The notes below the pieces were generated by a model, which was not told the DNA's origin, searched no databases, and saw only the letters and a list, made by a program, of their open reading frames with translations. Below are positions 28,420-37,663 of a DNA stretch of 64,000 nt, in pieces. Source of the stretch: Herbaspirillum sp. (GTDB taxonomy: Bacteria > Pseudomonadota > Gammaproteobacteria > Burkholderiales > Burkholderiaceae_D); contig NZ_JAGIBI010000003.1 in the NCBI RefSeq assembly GCF_017744395.1, positions 620,001 through 684,000 on the forward strand, read 5' to 3'. The position numbers were made by a program, and so were the translations under genes. Position 1 is the first letter of the stretch. Every line of letters starts with the position of its first letter.

Positions 28420-30228
28420 ATGGCTATTGAAACCGATATCACGGTGGCGGCGCAGGAGGCGCTGCCGCGCTTCGCTTCGCAAGGATCGGCAAGCAACGGC
28501 GACAGCGATGCCCGGGGCGCTGAAAGGGCGGTGCAGGCGGCGCCTGAAGACGGCGTCACGCTGACGCTGTCGGCCCAGGGCCGCATGCTGGCCGCGTTCG
28601 CCAGCGTGGTCGACGCGGCGGCCGCCGCGCAAGCGCAGCCGGCGATGGAGGCCGCACCGTCCGCTGGCCCGGCCTCCGATCCGCTTCCCATCACGCGCGC
28701 CACGCTCCACGCGATCGAAGCGCGCCTGGTGGCGGCACGCCATGGCGCCGACGCCGTCGCGCAAGCCGACCGCGAGCGCCCGGACTCGGCCGATCCGGCC
28801 CGTCTCAAGCAAGCCGGGCAAGCGACTGAGTCCCTGTACGGCCGCGCTCCCAATCCCTTCGCCGGCCTCAGCCGCGCCGAACTGTCGGCCATCGTCTACG
28901 ACGAAAGCGGCGCCTATACCGTCAACGAACGCTACGCCGCCGCCAACCAGCGCACCGAACTGGACAACCGCTTCTGGGCGCCGGTATTCCAGCGCGCGCT
29001 GACCACCGGCGACTGGCGCCCGGTGATCGAAGCCGGCCTGGCGTTCTACGCCAGCCTGTCGCCGTTGGAGCGCACCGCCTATCCGCCCAACTATGCGCAA
29101 CTGATGCAGCAATACCTGGCGCTGGACAGCTTGCAGCCGGCATCGCCGTTGCCGCCGCAACAGCAGGCCGACCTGGTGCATATGCTGGAGTCGCTGGTGC
29201 TGCCTGCCGGTCCGCTGGCGCTGGCCGGCGGCGTCATCCGCGGGCTGGTGCTGCCGCGCGTCACGCCATCGGCACTGGAACTGATCGCACAGGCGCCGAA
29301 GCTGGTGGATATCCTGCCGGTCTCCAGCATCGTGCGCGCGGTGCCGGGCGATGCCTACATGGTGCTGTTGCAGCGCGTGTTCGGCGTGGCGCGGCGCGAG
29401 GATGAGCCGGCGGTCGCCAGGCGCGCCGGCCTGTCGCTGCAGAACCGCGATTTCCTGTCCCTGGGCGACCGGCGTTATCTGGCCGACGCCTATGTCTACG
29501 CTGCCGCCAATGGCGTGCCGTTGGAGGAAGTGGATGCGCTGGCCGACGACCTCGCCGCCTATCGCCTGTTGCGCGCCGATGACGGGCATGCGCCCGCCGG
29601 GGAAACGGCTGCCGGCGTTGCCGGCAGCCCCGCATACGCCCGCATGAGCAGCGACGACATCGCATTGGCCCGGTGCATGCTGGGCAGCCGCGCGGCGCGC
29701 GATACGCAACTGGACCATGCCTTCCTGGCCTGGCTGCTCAGCCCGCGCGGCGGCGGCTGGAGCGCGGGGGATGAGCGCGGCCATGCTGTCGGTTTTTCCG
29801 CGCTGGAAAAATTGCTGGCCGGCCTTGCCGGCGTCGGCATCGATGAACGCGCCGGCGATGAAGCATCGCTCGAATCTGATTACCGCTACACGCTCTACCG
29901 GATCAGCTTGCAGGAGATGCAGGAATTGCCGCCGCTCAAGCCCGACGTGCCTTCGGCCGACAATGCCATCGGCGCCCGCGTACTGGCCCTGGCGGAGCAA
30001 TTGGCGGCGCTTGCGCGCAGTGAAGCGGCCGACCTGGCGTTCATGAACAATGCGCTGATGCTGCTGAGGATGTACCGCTTCTCGCTCAAGATGAGCGACG
30101 CCGAGCAGCGCACGCTTGCCGAACTGGTCTACGCCAGCTTGCGTAAGCGGCGCATTCGTTCGCGCCGCGGCAAGCTTTTCGTGGCATGGGGCGAGCGCAA
30201 TCCCTGGATGCCGGCGCTGCCCTCCTGA
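28420..30228 (+). CDS. Uncharacterised 602-residue protein
   Basis: I do not recognise a family. The start at 28420 has GGGAGATG upstream. Residues 1-40 are low-complexity and polar with no signal peptide. Residues ~46-58 (GVTLTLSAQGRML) are a short hydrophobic element. Residues ~70-130 are Ala/Asp rich. The rest looks soluble and mostly helical, with distinctive segments such as SAIVYDESGAYTVNERYAAANQRTEL and AYPPNYAQLMQQYLALDSLQ. The C-terminus is basic (SLRKRRIRSRRGKLFV). Base composition matches the surrounding chromosome. It stands alone, with tandem repeats upstream and a convergent LacI gene 6 bases from its stop. Confidence 0.8.
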   Translation: MAIETDITVAAQEALPRFASQGSASNGDSDARGAERAVQAAPEDGVTLTLSAQGRMLAAFASVVDAAAAAQAQPAMEAAPSAGPASDPLPITRATLHAIEARLVAARHGADAVAQADRERPDSADPARLKQAGQATESLYGRAPNPFAGLSRAELSAIVYDESGAYTVNERYAAANQRTELDNRFWAPVFQRALTTGDWRPVIEAGLAFYASLSPLERTAYPPNYAQLMQQYLALDSLQPASPLPPQQQADLVHMLESLVLPAGPLALAGGVIRGLVLPRVTPSALELIAQAPKLVDILPVSSIVRAVPGDAYMVLLQRVFGVARREDEPAVARRAGLSLQNRDFLSLGDRRYLADAYVYAAANGVPLEEVDALADDLAAYRLLRADDGHAPAGETAAGVAGSPAYARMSSDDIALARCMLGSRAARDTQLDHAFLAWLLSPRGGGWSAGDERGHAVGFSALEKLLAGLAGVGIDERAGDEASLESDYRYTLYRISLQEMQELPPLKPDVPSADNAIGARVLALAEQLAALARSEAADLAFMNNALMLLRMYRFSLKMSDAEQRTLAELVYASLRKRRIRSRRGKLFVAWGERNPWMPALPS

Positions 30229-30234
30229 ACTCCA

Positions 30235-31314
30235 TCAGGGCAGGTTTTCGCGCAGGACCACGCTGATGCGCACCGCTTCCACGCCGGCCAGCGCATCGCG
30301 CCGTTCGCGCAGGTTGCTGAAGATGCGCACGCAGTTCATCACCATGTTCTGCGGATGCTGGGTCAGCACCGCGTCCATGGTGCCGTCGATCAGCAGGCCG
30401 CGGGTGTCGGGCGTGAGGCCATGGCCGATGAACACCACCTTCTGGTCGCGCCCGCATTCCTTCAGGGCGCGCCCGACGCCGTCGGAGGCGCCGCCGATGT
30501 TGTACATGCCGGCCAGGTCCGGATACTGCTCCAGCAGGAGCCGCGCTTGCTTGTAGTTGGCGTCGGCATCATCGTGGCCTTCGCGCAGGCCGACCACCTG
30601 CACTTGCGGGCACATCTCTTCCAGCACGTGCTGGAATCCCATCTCCCTTTCCTCGTGGCCACGGTAGCTGAGGCTGCCGGCGATCATCGCGATCTTGCCG
30701 GGCTGGCGGCCGCTTCCGGGATGCGTGACGTCGCGGCTCAGGAAGCGCGCCAGCAGGTAGCCGGCGGTGCGTCCGGCCGCGCGGTTGTCCATGCCGACAT
30801 AGGCTGCGCGGCGCGAATTGGAGAGGTCGGAAATCAGCGTCACCACATGCACGCCTTCCTCGGCCAGCGTATTGACCGCTTCGCGCACCAGCGGATGTTC
30901 CAGCGCCATGAAGGCCACGCCGTCGGCCTGCCGCCCGTAGTGCAGCAGGCGTTGCGCCAGCACGCGCGGGTTGAAGCCCTCGATGTGGTGGCATTTGCAG
31001 CGCACGTTGAAGGGCGCGAGATGGTCTTCGGCGAAGCCGATGTAGTCGCCCAGCATCTGCATGTAGCGGTTGCTGCGCGGCGGCAGCAGGAATACCAGTT
31101 GCATGGGGCGCGGCTGCATCGCCTTGTAGAGGTCGGATTCGGGCAGGTAGTCGAGCGCGGCGGCGGCCTTCATCACTTTTTGCATGGTCGCCACGCGCAC
31201 GCCGGGGCGCTGGTTCAGCACGCGGTCGACCGTGGCGGTGGAGACGCCGGCGGCGGCTGCGATATCGGTGACGCGCGCGCGGCTGGAGGAGGTGTTGCGG
31301 GGTTTGTCGGACAT
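30235..31314 (-). CDS. LacI family transcriptional regulator
   Basis: Regulator of 359 residues. The N-terminal LacI helix-turn-helix reads VTDIAAAAGVSTATVDRVLNQRPGV near residues 15-39. A periplasmic-binding-protein-like sensor domain follows (VVTLISDLSNSRRAAYVGMDNRAAGRTAGYLL, GKIAMIAGSLSYRGHEEREMGFQHVLEE). The start at 31314 is chosen to place the HTH normally; ATG at 31353 is also open. It is divergent from the TRAP-RLP-kinase operon and is its likely sugar-responsive repressor. Confidence 0.9.
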   Translation of the reverse strand: MSDKPRNTSSSRARVTDIAAAAGVSTATVDRVLNQRPGVRVATMQKVMKAAAALDYLPESDLYKAMQPRPMQLVFLLPPRSNRYMQMLGDYIGFAEDHLAPFNVRCKCHHIEGFNPRVLAQRLLHYGRQADGVAFMALEHPLVREAVNTLAEEGVHVVTLISDLSNSRRAAYVGMDNRAAGRTAGYLLARFLSRDVTHPGSGRQPGKIAMIAGSLSYRGHEEREMGFQHVLEEMCPQVQVVGLREGHDDADANYKQARLLLEQYPDLAGMYNIGGASDGVGRALKECGRDQKVVFIGHGLTPDTRGLLIDGTMDAVLTQHPQNMVMNCVRIFSNLRERRDALAGVEAVRISVVLRENLP

Positions 31315-31402
31315 GGCTTGTGGGGGGAGTCTTGTTGCATCAAAAACCATCAAAAAACTGCTTTGACCGCTTGGATTCGACGGCGATATTCTGCGCCATG
31401 CC

Positions 31403-31462
31403 TTGATTCGACTGAATTGCCTGCATGTGGTGTGCGAAAAAGTCTAAATCAAATCGAATCAA
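31403..31462. promoter_or_regulatory. Candidate LacI operator half-sites ahead of the TRAP/RLP operon
   Basis: TTGATTCGA (31403-31411) and its exact complement TCGAATCAA (31454-31462) flank 42 bases in the divergent region; GGATTCGA nearby (about 31373) is a partial third copy. The sites lie just ahead of the DctP start and could be bound by the adjacent LacI regulator. Confidence 0.4.
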
Positions 31463-31519
31463 AAAACATCATCAAAACAGGCGGCGGCCGACGCCGTGCA
31501 CAATACCAAGGAGACGACG

Positions 31520-32560
31520 ATGAGCAAGTCCGAACAGACCTTCCGTTCCAGCCGCCGCGATTTTCTGAAGCACGCCTCGGTCGCATCCGCCGCCGCGGCC
31601 GCCGGCTTGTACGGTACTTCGGCGCATGCCGCCGAGTTCACGCTGAAGTACGGCAACAACCTGCCGATGACGCATCCGATGAATGTGCGCGCCAAGGAAA
31701 TGGCGGAAAAGATCGCCGCCGAATCGAAGGGACGGGTCGACCTGCAGGTCTACTCCAACGGCCAGCTCGGCACCGATACCGACATGCTGTCGCAGGTGCG
31801 CTCCGGCGCGATCGATTTCTTCACCATCTCGCCGGAAGTGCTGGGCACGCTGGTGTCGGCCGGGCAGATCAGCGGCGTCGGCTTCGCGTTCCGCGATTAC
31901 AGCCAGGTGTGGGCGGCGATGGACGGCGACCTGGGCGCCTACGTGCGCCGCGAGCTGGCGGCCAAGACTTCGTTGTTCGCCTTCGAGAAGTGCTGGGACA
32001 ACGGCTACCGTCAGGTCACCACCAGCACCCGCCCGATCGCCAAGCCGGAGGATTTCAAGGGCATGAAGCTGCGCGTGCCGCCCAGCCCGCTGGCGACCTC
32101 GCTGTTCCGCGGCTTCGACGCCTCGCCCACCAGCATCAATTTCGCCGAGGTGTATTCCGCGCTGCAGACCAGGATCGTGGAGGGGCAGGAAAATCCGCTG
32201 GCGGTGATCGCTACCGTGAAGTTCTATGAGGTGCAGAAGTTCTGCTCGATGACCAATCATGTCTGGAGCGGTTTCTGGTTCATGGGCAATAAGAAGTCGT
32301 TCGAGCGCATGCCCAGGGACCTGCAGGAGATCGTCACGCGCAACATCAACGAGGCCGGCCTGAAGCAGCGCGCCGACGTCAAGGCGCTCAACGAGTCGCT
32401 GGTGGCCGACATGAAGGCCAAGGGACTGCAGTTCAACAGCGTCGACAACGACGCCTTCCGCGCCAAGCTGCGCAGCGCCGGATTCTATGCCGAGTGGCAC
32501 AAGAAGTTCGGGGAGGAGGCCTGGGGCCTGCTGGAAAAATACACCGGCAAGCTGGCCTGA
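31520..32560 (+). CDS. TRAP transporter periplasmic binding protein, DctP family
   Basis: Binding protein of 346 residues with a twin-arginine signal (SSRRDFLKHASVASAAAAAG). The mature DctP fold includes FTLKYGNNLPMTHPMNVRAKEMAEKI, YSNGQLGTDTDMLSQVRSGAIDF and the conserved KLRVPPSPL region with its carboxylate-binding Arg. AAGGAGACG precedes the ATG at 31520. DctP proteins bind carboxylates or sugar acids. No DctQ or DctM membrane subunits are encoded in this operon, so they must come from elsewhere. The substrate is presumably what the downstream kinase and RuBisCO-like enzyme process. Confidence 0.9.
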   Translation: MSKSEQTFRSSRRDFLKHASVASAAAAAGLYGTSAHAAEFTLKYGNNLPMTHPMNVRAKEMAEKIAAESKGRVDLQVYSNGQLGTDTDMLSQVRSGAIDFFTISPEVLGTLVSAGQISGVGFAFRDYSQVWAAMDGDLGAYVRRELAAKTSLFAFEKCWDNGYRQVTTSTRPIAKPEDFKGMKLRVPPSPLATSLFRGFDASPTSINFAEVYSALQTRIVEGQENPLAVIATVKFYEVQKFCSMTNHVWSGFWFMGNKKSFERMPRDLQEIVTRNINEAGLKQRADVKALNESLVADMKAKGLQFNSVDNDAFRAKLRSAGFYAEWHKKFGEEAWGLLEKYTGKLA

Positions 32561-32630
32561 CCTGTCCGCAACATCGCCGCGGGAAAACACCAATCAGACG
32601 CAATAGGCGTAACAGACGCAAGAGGAAAAC

Positions 32631-33170
32631 ATGAGCCGGTTTCTCGGAGAAATCAAACAGCTTGGCTACGTGGTGGAAGACATCGAAGCCGCCATGAAAT
32701 ACTGGACCGAGGTGCTCGGCGTGGGGCCGTTCTACTACATGGAGCGCGTGCCGCTGAAGAACTACCGCTACAAGGGCGAGGCCTACGACATCCACAATTC
32801 GGTGGCGCTGGCCAATTCCGGCGGCGTGCAGGTGGAGCTGATCCAGCAGCGCAGCGATACGCCATCGATGTACCGCGACTTCATGCGGGGCGGGCGCACC
32901 GGCCTGCAGCACCTGGCGTACTGGACCGAGGATTTCGACCGCGACCTGCAAAGCCTGCTCGACCAGGGATGGAAGGTCGGCATGAGCGGCGAGGTGGGCG
33001 AGCGCGGCCGTTTCGTCTATTTCGAGACCGAATACCATCCCGGCACCGTGATCGAATTGTCGGAAGTGGCCGGCCCCAAGGGCAAGGTATTCCGCATCAT
33101 CCGCGAGGCGGCCGAGCAGTGGGACGGCCGCGAACCGGTGCGCGCCTTCCCCGACTTGAGCAAGATGTGA
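32631..33170 (+). CDS. VOC (glyoxalase/bleomycin-resistance) superfamily enzyme
   Basis: Single-polypeptide VOC protein of 179 residues. Paired beta-alpha-beta modules are seen: LGYVVEDIEAAMKYWTEVLGVGPF near the N-terminus, then VQVELIQQ, LQHLAYWTEDFDRD and FVYFETEYHPGTVIELSEV. Candidate metal ligands are the His in QHLAYW and the Glu residues in VELIQQ and VIELSE. The gene is two bases from the RuBisCO-like gene and clearly cotranscribed. Relatives include methylmalonyl-CoA epimerase and isomerases, so an epimerase or isomerase step in sugar-acid breakdown is plausible. Confidence 0.85.
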   Translation: MSRFLGEIKQLGYVVEDIEAAMKYWTEVLGVGPFYYMERVPLKNYRYKGEAYDIHNSVALANSGGVQVELIQQRSDTPSMYRDFMRGGRTGLQHLAYWTEDFDRDLQSLLDQGWKVGMSGEVGERGRFVYFETEYHPGTVIELSEVAGPKGKVFRIIREAAEQWDGREPVRAFPDLSKM

Positions 33171-33172
33171 CG

Positions 33173-34468
33173 ATGGTTTCCGCACACCAGGAATTGCCGG
33201 CCGACGGCAGCCGCTTCATCGCCGACTACCTGATCGAGACGCCGCTCGATCCAGCCCAGGTGGCCGAGGTGATGGCGGGCGAGCAGTCCTGCGGCACCTT
33301 CGTCCGGGTCGAGGGCGAGACCGACCAGCTGCGCGAACGCGCGCGCGCCGTGGTGACGGCGATCGACGAGCTGGAGACGGTCGCCGAAGCCAGCCTGCCC
33401 AACGCATGGCAGCAGCGCCAGCGGATCGGCGGCCCTTATCGGCGCGCGCGCGTGCGCATTTCATTCCCGGTGGAGAACGTCGGCCCCAACCTGCCGACAC
33501 TGGCCGCCACCGTCGCCGGCAATCTGTTCGACCTGGGCGAAGTCACCGGCCTGCGCTTGCTGGATGTGGCGTTGCCGCCGGCTTATCGCCGCAGCTTCGA
33601 CATGCCGCGGCATGGCATCGCCGGCACGCGCCGGCTGCTTGGCGTCGACGATGTGCCGCTGCTGGGCACGATCATCAAGCCCAACGTCGGCCTCTCGGCG
33701 GAGGAAACGGCGGCATTGGCGGGGCGGCTGTGCGAGGCCGGGGTCGACTTCATCAAGGACGATGAAGTGTGCGCCAACCCAGGCCATGCGCCGCTGCGGC
33801 AACGGGTGCAGGCGGTCATGCGCCGCGTGCGCGATTACCAGGACAAGAGCGGGCGCCGCGTGATGGTCGCCTTCAACATCACCGATGAACTGGACGCCAT
33901 GCGCCGCCATGCCGAACTGGTCGAGCATGAGGGCGGGAGCTGCGTGATGGTGGGGCTGAACTGGTGCGGCTTTTCCGCCGTGCAAAGCCTGCGCCGCAGT
34001 ACTCCGCTGGCGCTGCATGGGCATCGCAACGGCTTCGGCATGATGTCGCGCGAGCCGCTGCTGGGCATGTCCTTCGCGGCGTATCAGGCGATGTGGCGCC
34101 TGGCCGGGGTGGACCATCTGCACGTGCATGGCCTGAACGGCAAGTTCTCCGAATTCAACGATGAGGTGATCGATGCGGCCCGCGCCTGCCTGGCGCCGAT
34201 GGCCGGCGACGACGCCGTCATGCCCGTGTTCTCCAACGGGCAATGGGCCGGCACCGTGCGGCCCACTTTCGATGCCGTCGGCAGCAGCGATGTGATCTTC
34301 CTGTCCGGCGGCGGCATCCTGGCGCATCCGGACGGCGCCGCCGCCGGCGTGGCCAGCCTGCGCCAGGCATGGGAGGCGGCGCGCGCCGGCATCGGTTTGG
34401 ACGAGTACGCCCGGCATGCGCCGGAACTGCGGCGCGCCATCGCCTTTTATGGCGCCAGGCTGAAGTGA
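33173..34468 (+). CDS. RuBisCO-like protein (form IV), acid-sugar catabolism type
   Basis: RuBisCO large-subunit superfamily protein of 431 residues. The active-site lysine is K169 in GTIIKPNVGLS, where Asn replaces the second RuBisCO lysine. The metal-binding, carbamylation-site motif K195-D-D-E198 is intact in FIKDDEVC. HGHRNGFGM and the phosphate-binding SGGGILAHP are present. Partial loss of RuBisCO residues marks a RuBisCO-like enzyme. Coupling to a DUF1537 kinase fits the 3-oxo-isoapionate-4-phosphate decarboxylase (OiaX) or transcarboxylase/hydrolase (OiaC) group of apionate pathways, but a related acid sugar is also possible. Confidence 0.88.
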   Translation: MVSAHQELPADGSRFIADYLIETPLDPAQVAEVMAGEQSCGTFVRVEGETDQLRERARAVVTAIDELETVAEASLPNAWQQRQRIGGPYRRARVRISFPVENVGPNLPTLAATVAGNLFDLGEVTGLRLLDVALPPAYRRSFDMPRHGIAGTRRLLGVDDVPLLGTIIKPNVGLSAEETAALAGRLCEAGVDFIKDDEVCANPGHAPLRQRVQAVMRRVRDYQDKSGRRVMVAFNITDELDAMRRHAELVEHEGGSCVMVGLNWCGFSAVQSLRRSTPLALHGHRNGFGMMSREPLLGMSFAAYQAMWRLAGVDHLHVHGLNGKFSEFNDEVIDAARACLAPMAGDDAVMPVFSNGQWAGTVRPTFDAVGSSDVIFLSGGGILAHPDGAAAGVASLRQAWEAARAGIGLDEYARHAPELRRAIAFYGARLK

Positions 34469-34469
34469 C

Positions 34470-35810
34470 GTGAATACGCGTTTCCTCGACGGCCGGCCCA
34501 AGATCGCCTTCTACGGCGACGACTTCACCGGCGCCACCGACACGCTGGCCACCGCATCGCTGGCCGGTTTGCGCAGCCTGCTGTTCTTGCGCGTGCCGGG
34601 AGCGACGCAATTGCGCGCGGCGGGGGAACTGGATTGCCTGGGCATCGCCGGCGCCGCGCGCGCCATGGATGCGCGGCAGATGGAGGACGAGCTGGAGCCG
34701 GTGGCCGCCTTCTTCAGCGGCTTGCGGGCGCCGGTGACGCATTACAAGATCTGCTCCACCTTCGACAGCGCGCCGCACATCGGCAGCATCGGCGCCGCCT
34801 TGCGCATCTGGCGGCGGCGCATCGCCAACCGTTTCGTGCCGATCGTCGGCGGCCAGCCCAACCTGCGGCGCTTCTGCCTGTTCAGCCAGCTTTACGCGGC
34901 GGAAAAGGCGGGCGGGGAGGTGGTGCGCATCGACCGCCATTCGACCATGTCTCGCCATCCGGTCACGCCAATGCACGAGGCGGACATACGCGCGCATCTC
35001 CGATTGCAGGAACTGGTTGTGACCGGCTTGCACTATCCGCTGTACGCCGAGCCGGCGCAGCTCGACCGGCATGTCGATGCGGCATTGGATGGCGGCGCCG
35101 ATGCGGTGCTGTTCGACGTTGCGGGCGAGGGCGACCTGGCCGTCATCGGCAGCGTGATCTGGCAGCGCGCCTTGCAGCGGGAATTGCTGGTCATCGGCGC
35201 CAGCGGCGTGGTGCAAAGCCTGGCCGCATGGTGGCGCCATCAGGGATGGTTGCCGCCGGCCGCGCCGATTGATGCCGCACGGATCTGCGCCGCGACAGGC
35301 CCGGTCTTTGTGCTGGCCGGCAGCCTTTCACCGATGACTGCGATGCAGGTCGGCGCGGCGCACTCTTACGACAAGCTGTTGCTCGATCCGCAGCGCCTCG
35401 TCGATGGCGACATGCATTACATGGAGGCGGCCATCGCCGATATCGCCGCCGGTCTGCGCGGGGGCCGCAACATGCTGGCCTGCACCGCCGGGCCGCAAGG
35501 CGAACGGCAACTGCTGGCTGATGCCGGCGCATCGCAGCGCCTGGCCCAGGCCTGCGGAGAATTGCTGCGCCGTTTGCTGCAGGCGCATCCCCTGGCGCGG
35601 GTGGGCGTGGCGGGCGGGGATACCTCCAGCTATGCCTTGAAGGCGCTCGATATCTGGGGGCTGTCTTATCTCGGCAATGTGTCTGCCGGCGTGGCGCTGT
35701 GCCGCGCGCATGCCGACACTGTCCACCTGGACGGCATCGAGCTGATGTTGAAGGGCGGGCAGATGGGGACGGCGGATCTGTTCGAATTGCTGGTGCGGGG
35801 AAACGCTTAG
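34470..35810 (+). CDS. Four-carbon acid sugar kinase family protein (DUF1537), OiaK/OtnK-like
   Basis: ATP-dependent acid-sugar kinase of 446 residues with a GTG start just after the RLP stop. The N-terminal KIAFYGDDFTGATDTL is the substrate-binding family signature. YKICSTFDSAPHIGSIG, PIVGGQPNLRRF and the C-terminal nucleotide-binding GVAGGDTSSYALKAL with LKGGQMG complete the pattern. It probably phosphorylates the acid sugar that the RuBisCO-like enzyme then cleaves or decarboxylates. Its 3' end overlaps the convergent AidB-like gene by 4 bases. Confidence 0.9.
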   Translation: MNTRFLDGRPKIAFYGDDFTGATDTLATASLAGLRSLLFLRVPGATQLRAAGELDCLGIAGAARAMDARQMEDELEPVAAFFSGLRAPVTHYKICSTFDSAPHIGSIGAALRIWRRRIANRFVPIVGGQPNLRRFCLFSQLYAAEKAGGEVVRIDRHSTMSRHPVTPMHEADIRAHLRLQELVVTGLHYPLYAEPAQLDRHVDAALDGGADAVLFDVAGEGDLAVIGSVIWQRALQRELLVIGASGVVQSLAAWWRHQGWLPPAAPIDAARICAATGPVFVLAGSLSPMTAMQVGAAHSYDKLLLDPQRLVDGDMHYMEAAIADIAAGLRGGRNMLACTAGPQGERQLLADAGASQRLAQACGELLRRLLQAHPLARVGVAGGDTSSYALKALDIWGLSYLGNVSAGVALCRAHADTVHLDGIELMLKGGQMGTADLFELLVRGNA

Positions 35811-37462
35811 GCAGCCTGCGGCCATGCCCGAAGCAAGATGCCTTCCTGCGCGGCTGCCGTCGCCGCGCCCAGGGTGCCGTACACACGGCCGCCATCGGCT
35901 TCGCAGCGTCCGGCCAGGAAGGCGTCGGCGCTGGCGGCGGGGGCGTGCCGCAGCATCAGCATGCCTTGCAGCGCCAAGACCAGTTGCTGCACGAAGCGGC
36001 GCGCCAGCGCTTCGCGCTGTTCCGGCGGCGCCGACAGCATCGCCTTGAGCGCATCCACGCGCTGTTGCAGCAGCGCATGTCCGGCCGCGGCTTGCCGCAG
36101 CTCTTCCAGCAGCAGGGCGAACCCTTGCGCTTCGCGTTCGACGGCGCGCAGCACATCCAGGCACATCACGTTGCCCGAACCTTCCCAGATCGAATTGACC
36201 GGCGCTTCGCGGTACAGGCGCGCCATCGGGCCGGTCTCGACGTAGCCGTTGCCGCCCCATACTTCCATGCATTCGCCGGTGAATTCGAGCGCGCGCTTGC
36301 AGATCCAGAACTTGGCGGCGGGCGTGACGATGCGTTTCCAGGCGCGCGCCAGCGGGTCGTCCGGAGCGTCGAAGGCATGCGCCAGCTTGAGCATGAGCAG
36401 CGTGGCGGCTTCGCTTTCCAGCGCCAGGTCGGCCAGCACGTTGCGCATCAGCGGCTGCTCGGCCAGGCGGCGGCCGAAGGCGCTGCGGTGGCGCGCATGG
36501 TGCAGCGCCTGCACCAGCGCCTGGCGCATCAGCGCGGCGCTGCCGATGACGCAATCCAGGCGCGTATGGTTGGCCATCTCGATAATGGTGGGAATGCCGC
36601 GCCCTTCGTCGCCGACCATGATGCCCAGCGCTTCGGCGAATTCGATTTCGCTGCTGGAGTTGGAGCGGTTGCCCAGCTTGTCTTTCAGGCGCTGGATCAG
36701 GATCGGGTTCTTGCCGCCGTCGGGCAGCCAGCGCGGCACGAAGAAGCAGGACAGGCCATTCTCGGTGCGCGCCAGCATCATGTGGGCGTCGCACATCGGC
36801 GCCGAGAAGAACCATTTGTGGCCGGACAGCAGGTAGGGTGCGCCGCGTCCCTGCGCCTGCATGTCCATCGGCATGGCGATGGAGGCATTGCTGCGCACGT
36901 CGGAGCCGCCCTGCTTCTCGGTCATGCCCATGCCGACCAGGATCGAGCGCTTTTGCTGGATGGGCAGGTCGCGGCCGTCATGCTCGCGCGCGAACAGCGG
37001 CGCGCGCAATTGCTCGAACAGCGCCGGTTCCTGCTGCAGCACCGGAATGGCGGCGAAGGTCATGGTGGTGGGGCAGAGCGACCCTGCTTCCACCTGCGCA
37101 TGCAGGAAGTAGCCGGCGGCGCGCGCCACGTGGGCGCCGTCGCCGGGCTGGATCCAGGGCAGGGCATGCAGCCCGGCGCGGCGCAGCAGGCCCAGCAGGG
37201 TGTGCCAGGACGGATGGAAGTTGACCACGTCGATGCGGTGGCCGGTGCGGTCGTGGGTTTGCAGTTCGGGCGTGTGGCGGTTGGCCAGCTCGGCCAGCTC
37301 CAGCACGTCGGCGCTGCCCAGCTCGGCGCCGAGGCTGGTCAGCGCGCAGGCATGCCAGCCGGCGGCCTCGCGCCGGACGCCTTCGCCCAAGGCGGGGTCG
37401 GTGGCGTAGAGGTTGTAATCCTTCAGGTCGGGAACCTGGTTGGCGATTTCATGGGTGTGCAT
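35807..37462 (-). CDS. aidB: AidB-like acyl-CoA dehydrogenase family protein
   Basis: FAD-containing acyl-CoA-dehydrogenase-fold protein of 551 residues, close to E. coli AidB in length and motifs: HAQVEAGSLCPTTMTFAAIP, GMGMTEKQGGSDVRSN, LSGHKWFFSAPMCDAHMMLA, RLKDKLGNRSNSSSEIEF, EVWGGNGYVE and NSIWEGSGNVMCLDVLRA. AidB is induced by alkylation and binds DNA; its real substrate is unsettled. The start at 37462 has CACGGAG upstream; ATG at 37483 is an alternative. Single gene, divergent from cysM. Confidence 0.87.
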   Translation of the reverse strand: MHTHEIANQVPDLKDYNLYATDPALGEGVRREAAGWHACALTSLGAELGSADVLELAELANRHTPELQTHDRTGHRIDVVNFHPSWHTLLGLLRRAGLHALPWIQPGDGAHVARAAGYFLHAQVEAGSLCPTTMTFAAIPVLQQEPALFEQLRAPLFAREHDGRDLPIQQKRSILVGMGMTEKQGGSDVRSNASIAMPMDMQAQGRGAPYLLSGHKWFFSAPMCDAHMMLARTENGLSCFFVPRWLPDGGKNPILIQRLKDKLGNRSNSSSEIEFAEALGIMVGDEGRGIPTIIEMANHTRLDCVIGSAALMRQALVQALHHARHRSAFGRRLAEQPLMRNVLADLALESEAATLLMLKLAHAFDAPDDPLARAWKRIVTPAAKFWICKRALEFTGECMEVWGGNGYVETGPMARLYREAPVNSIWEGSGNVMCLDVLRAVEREAQGFALLLEELRQAAAGHALLQQRVDALKAMLSAPPEQREALARRFVQQLVLALQGMLMLRHAPAASADAFLAGRCEADGGRVYGTLGAATAAAQEGILLRAWPQAA

Positions 37463-37663
37463 GCTGTCTCCGTGCCTGGCCATCGGCGATCCTTGTGCCC
37501 AGTGTAGGCCATGTGGGAAGCGGAGCGCGGGCTTAAATGAATTGGCTATATCTATATAAGCATCTTATTGGGTTCGCCTGCCGGCACATGATAAAGAGTC
37601 ATATTAAAATGCTCCTTTCGACCAAAGACCGGTCCGACCCGGATCGCGCAAGGAAATCCCAAG

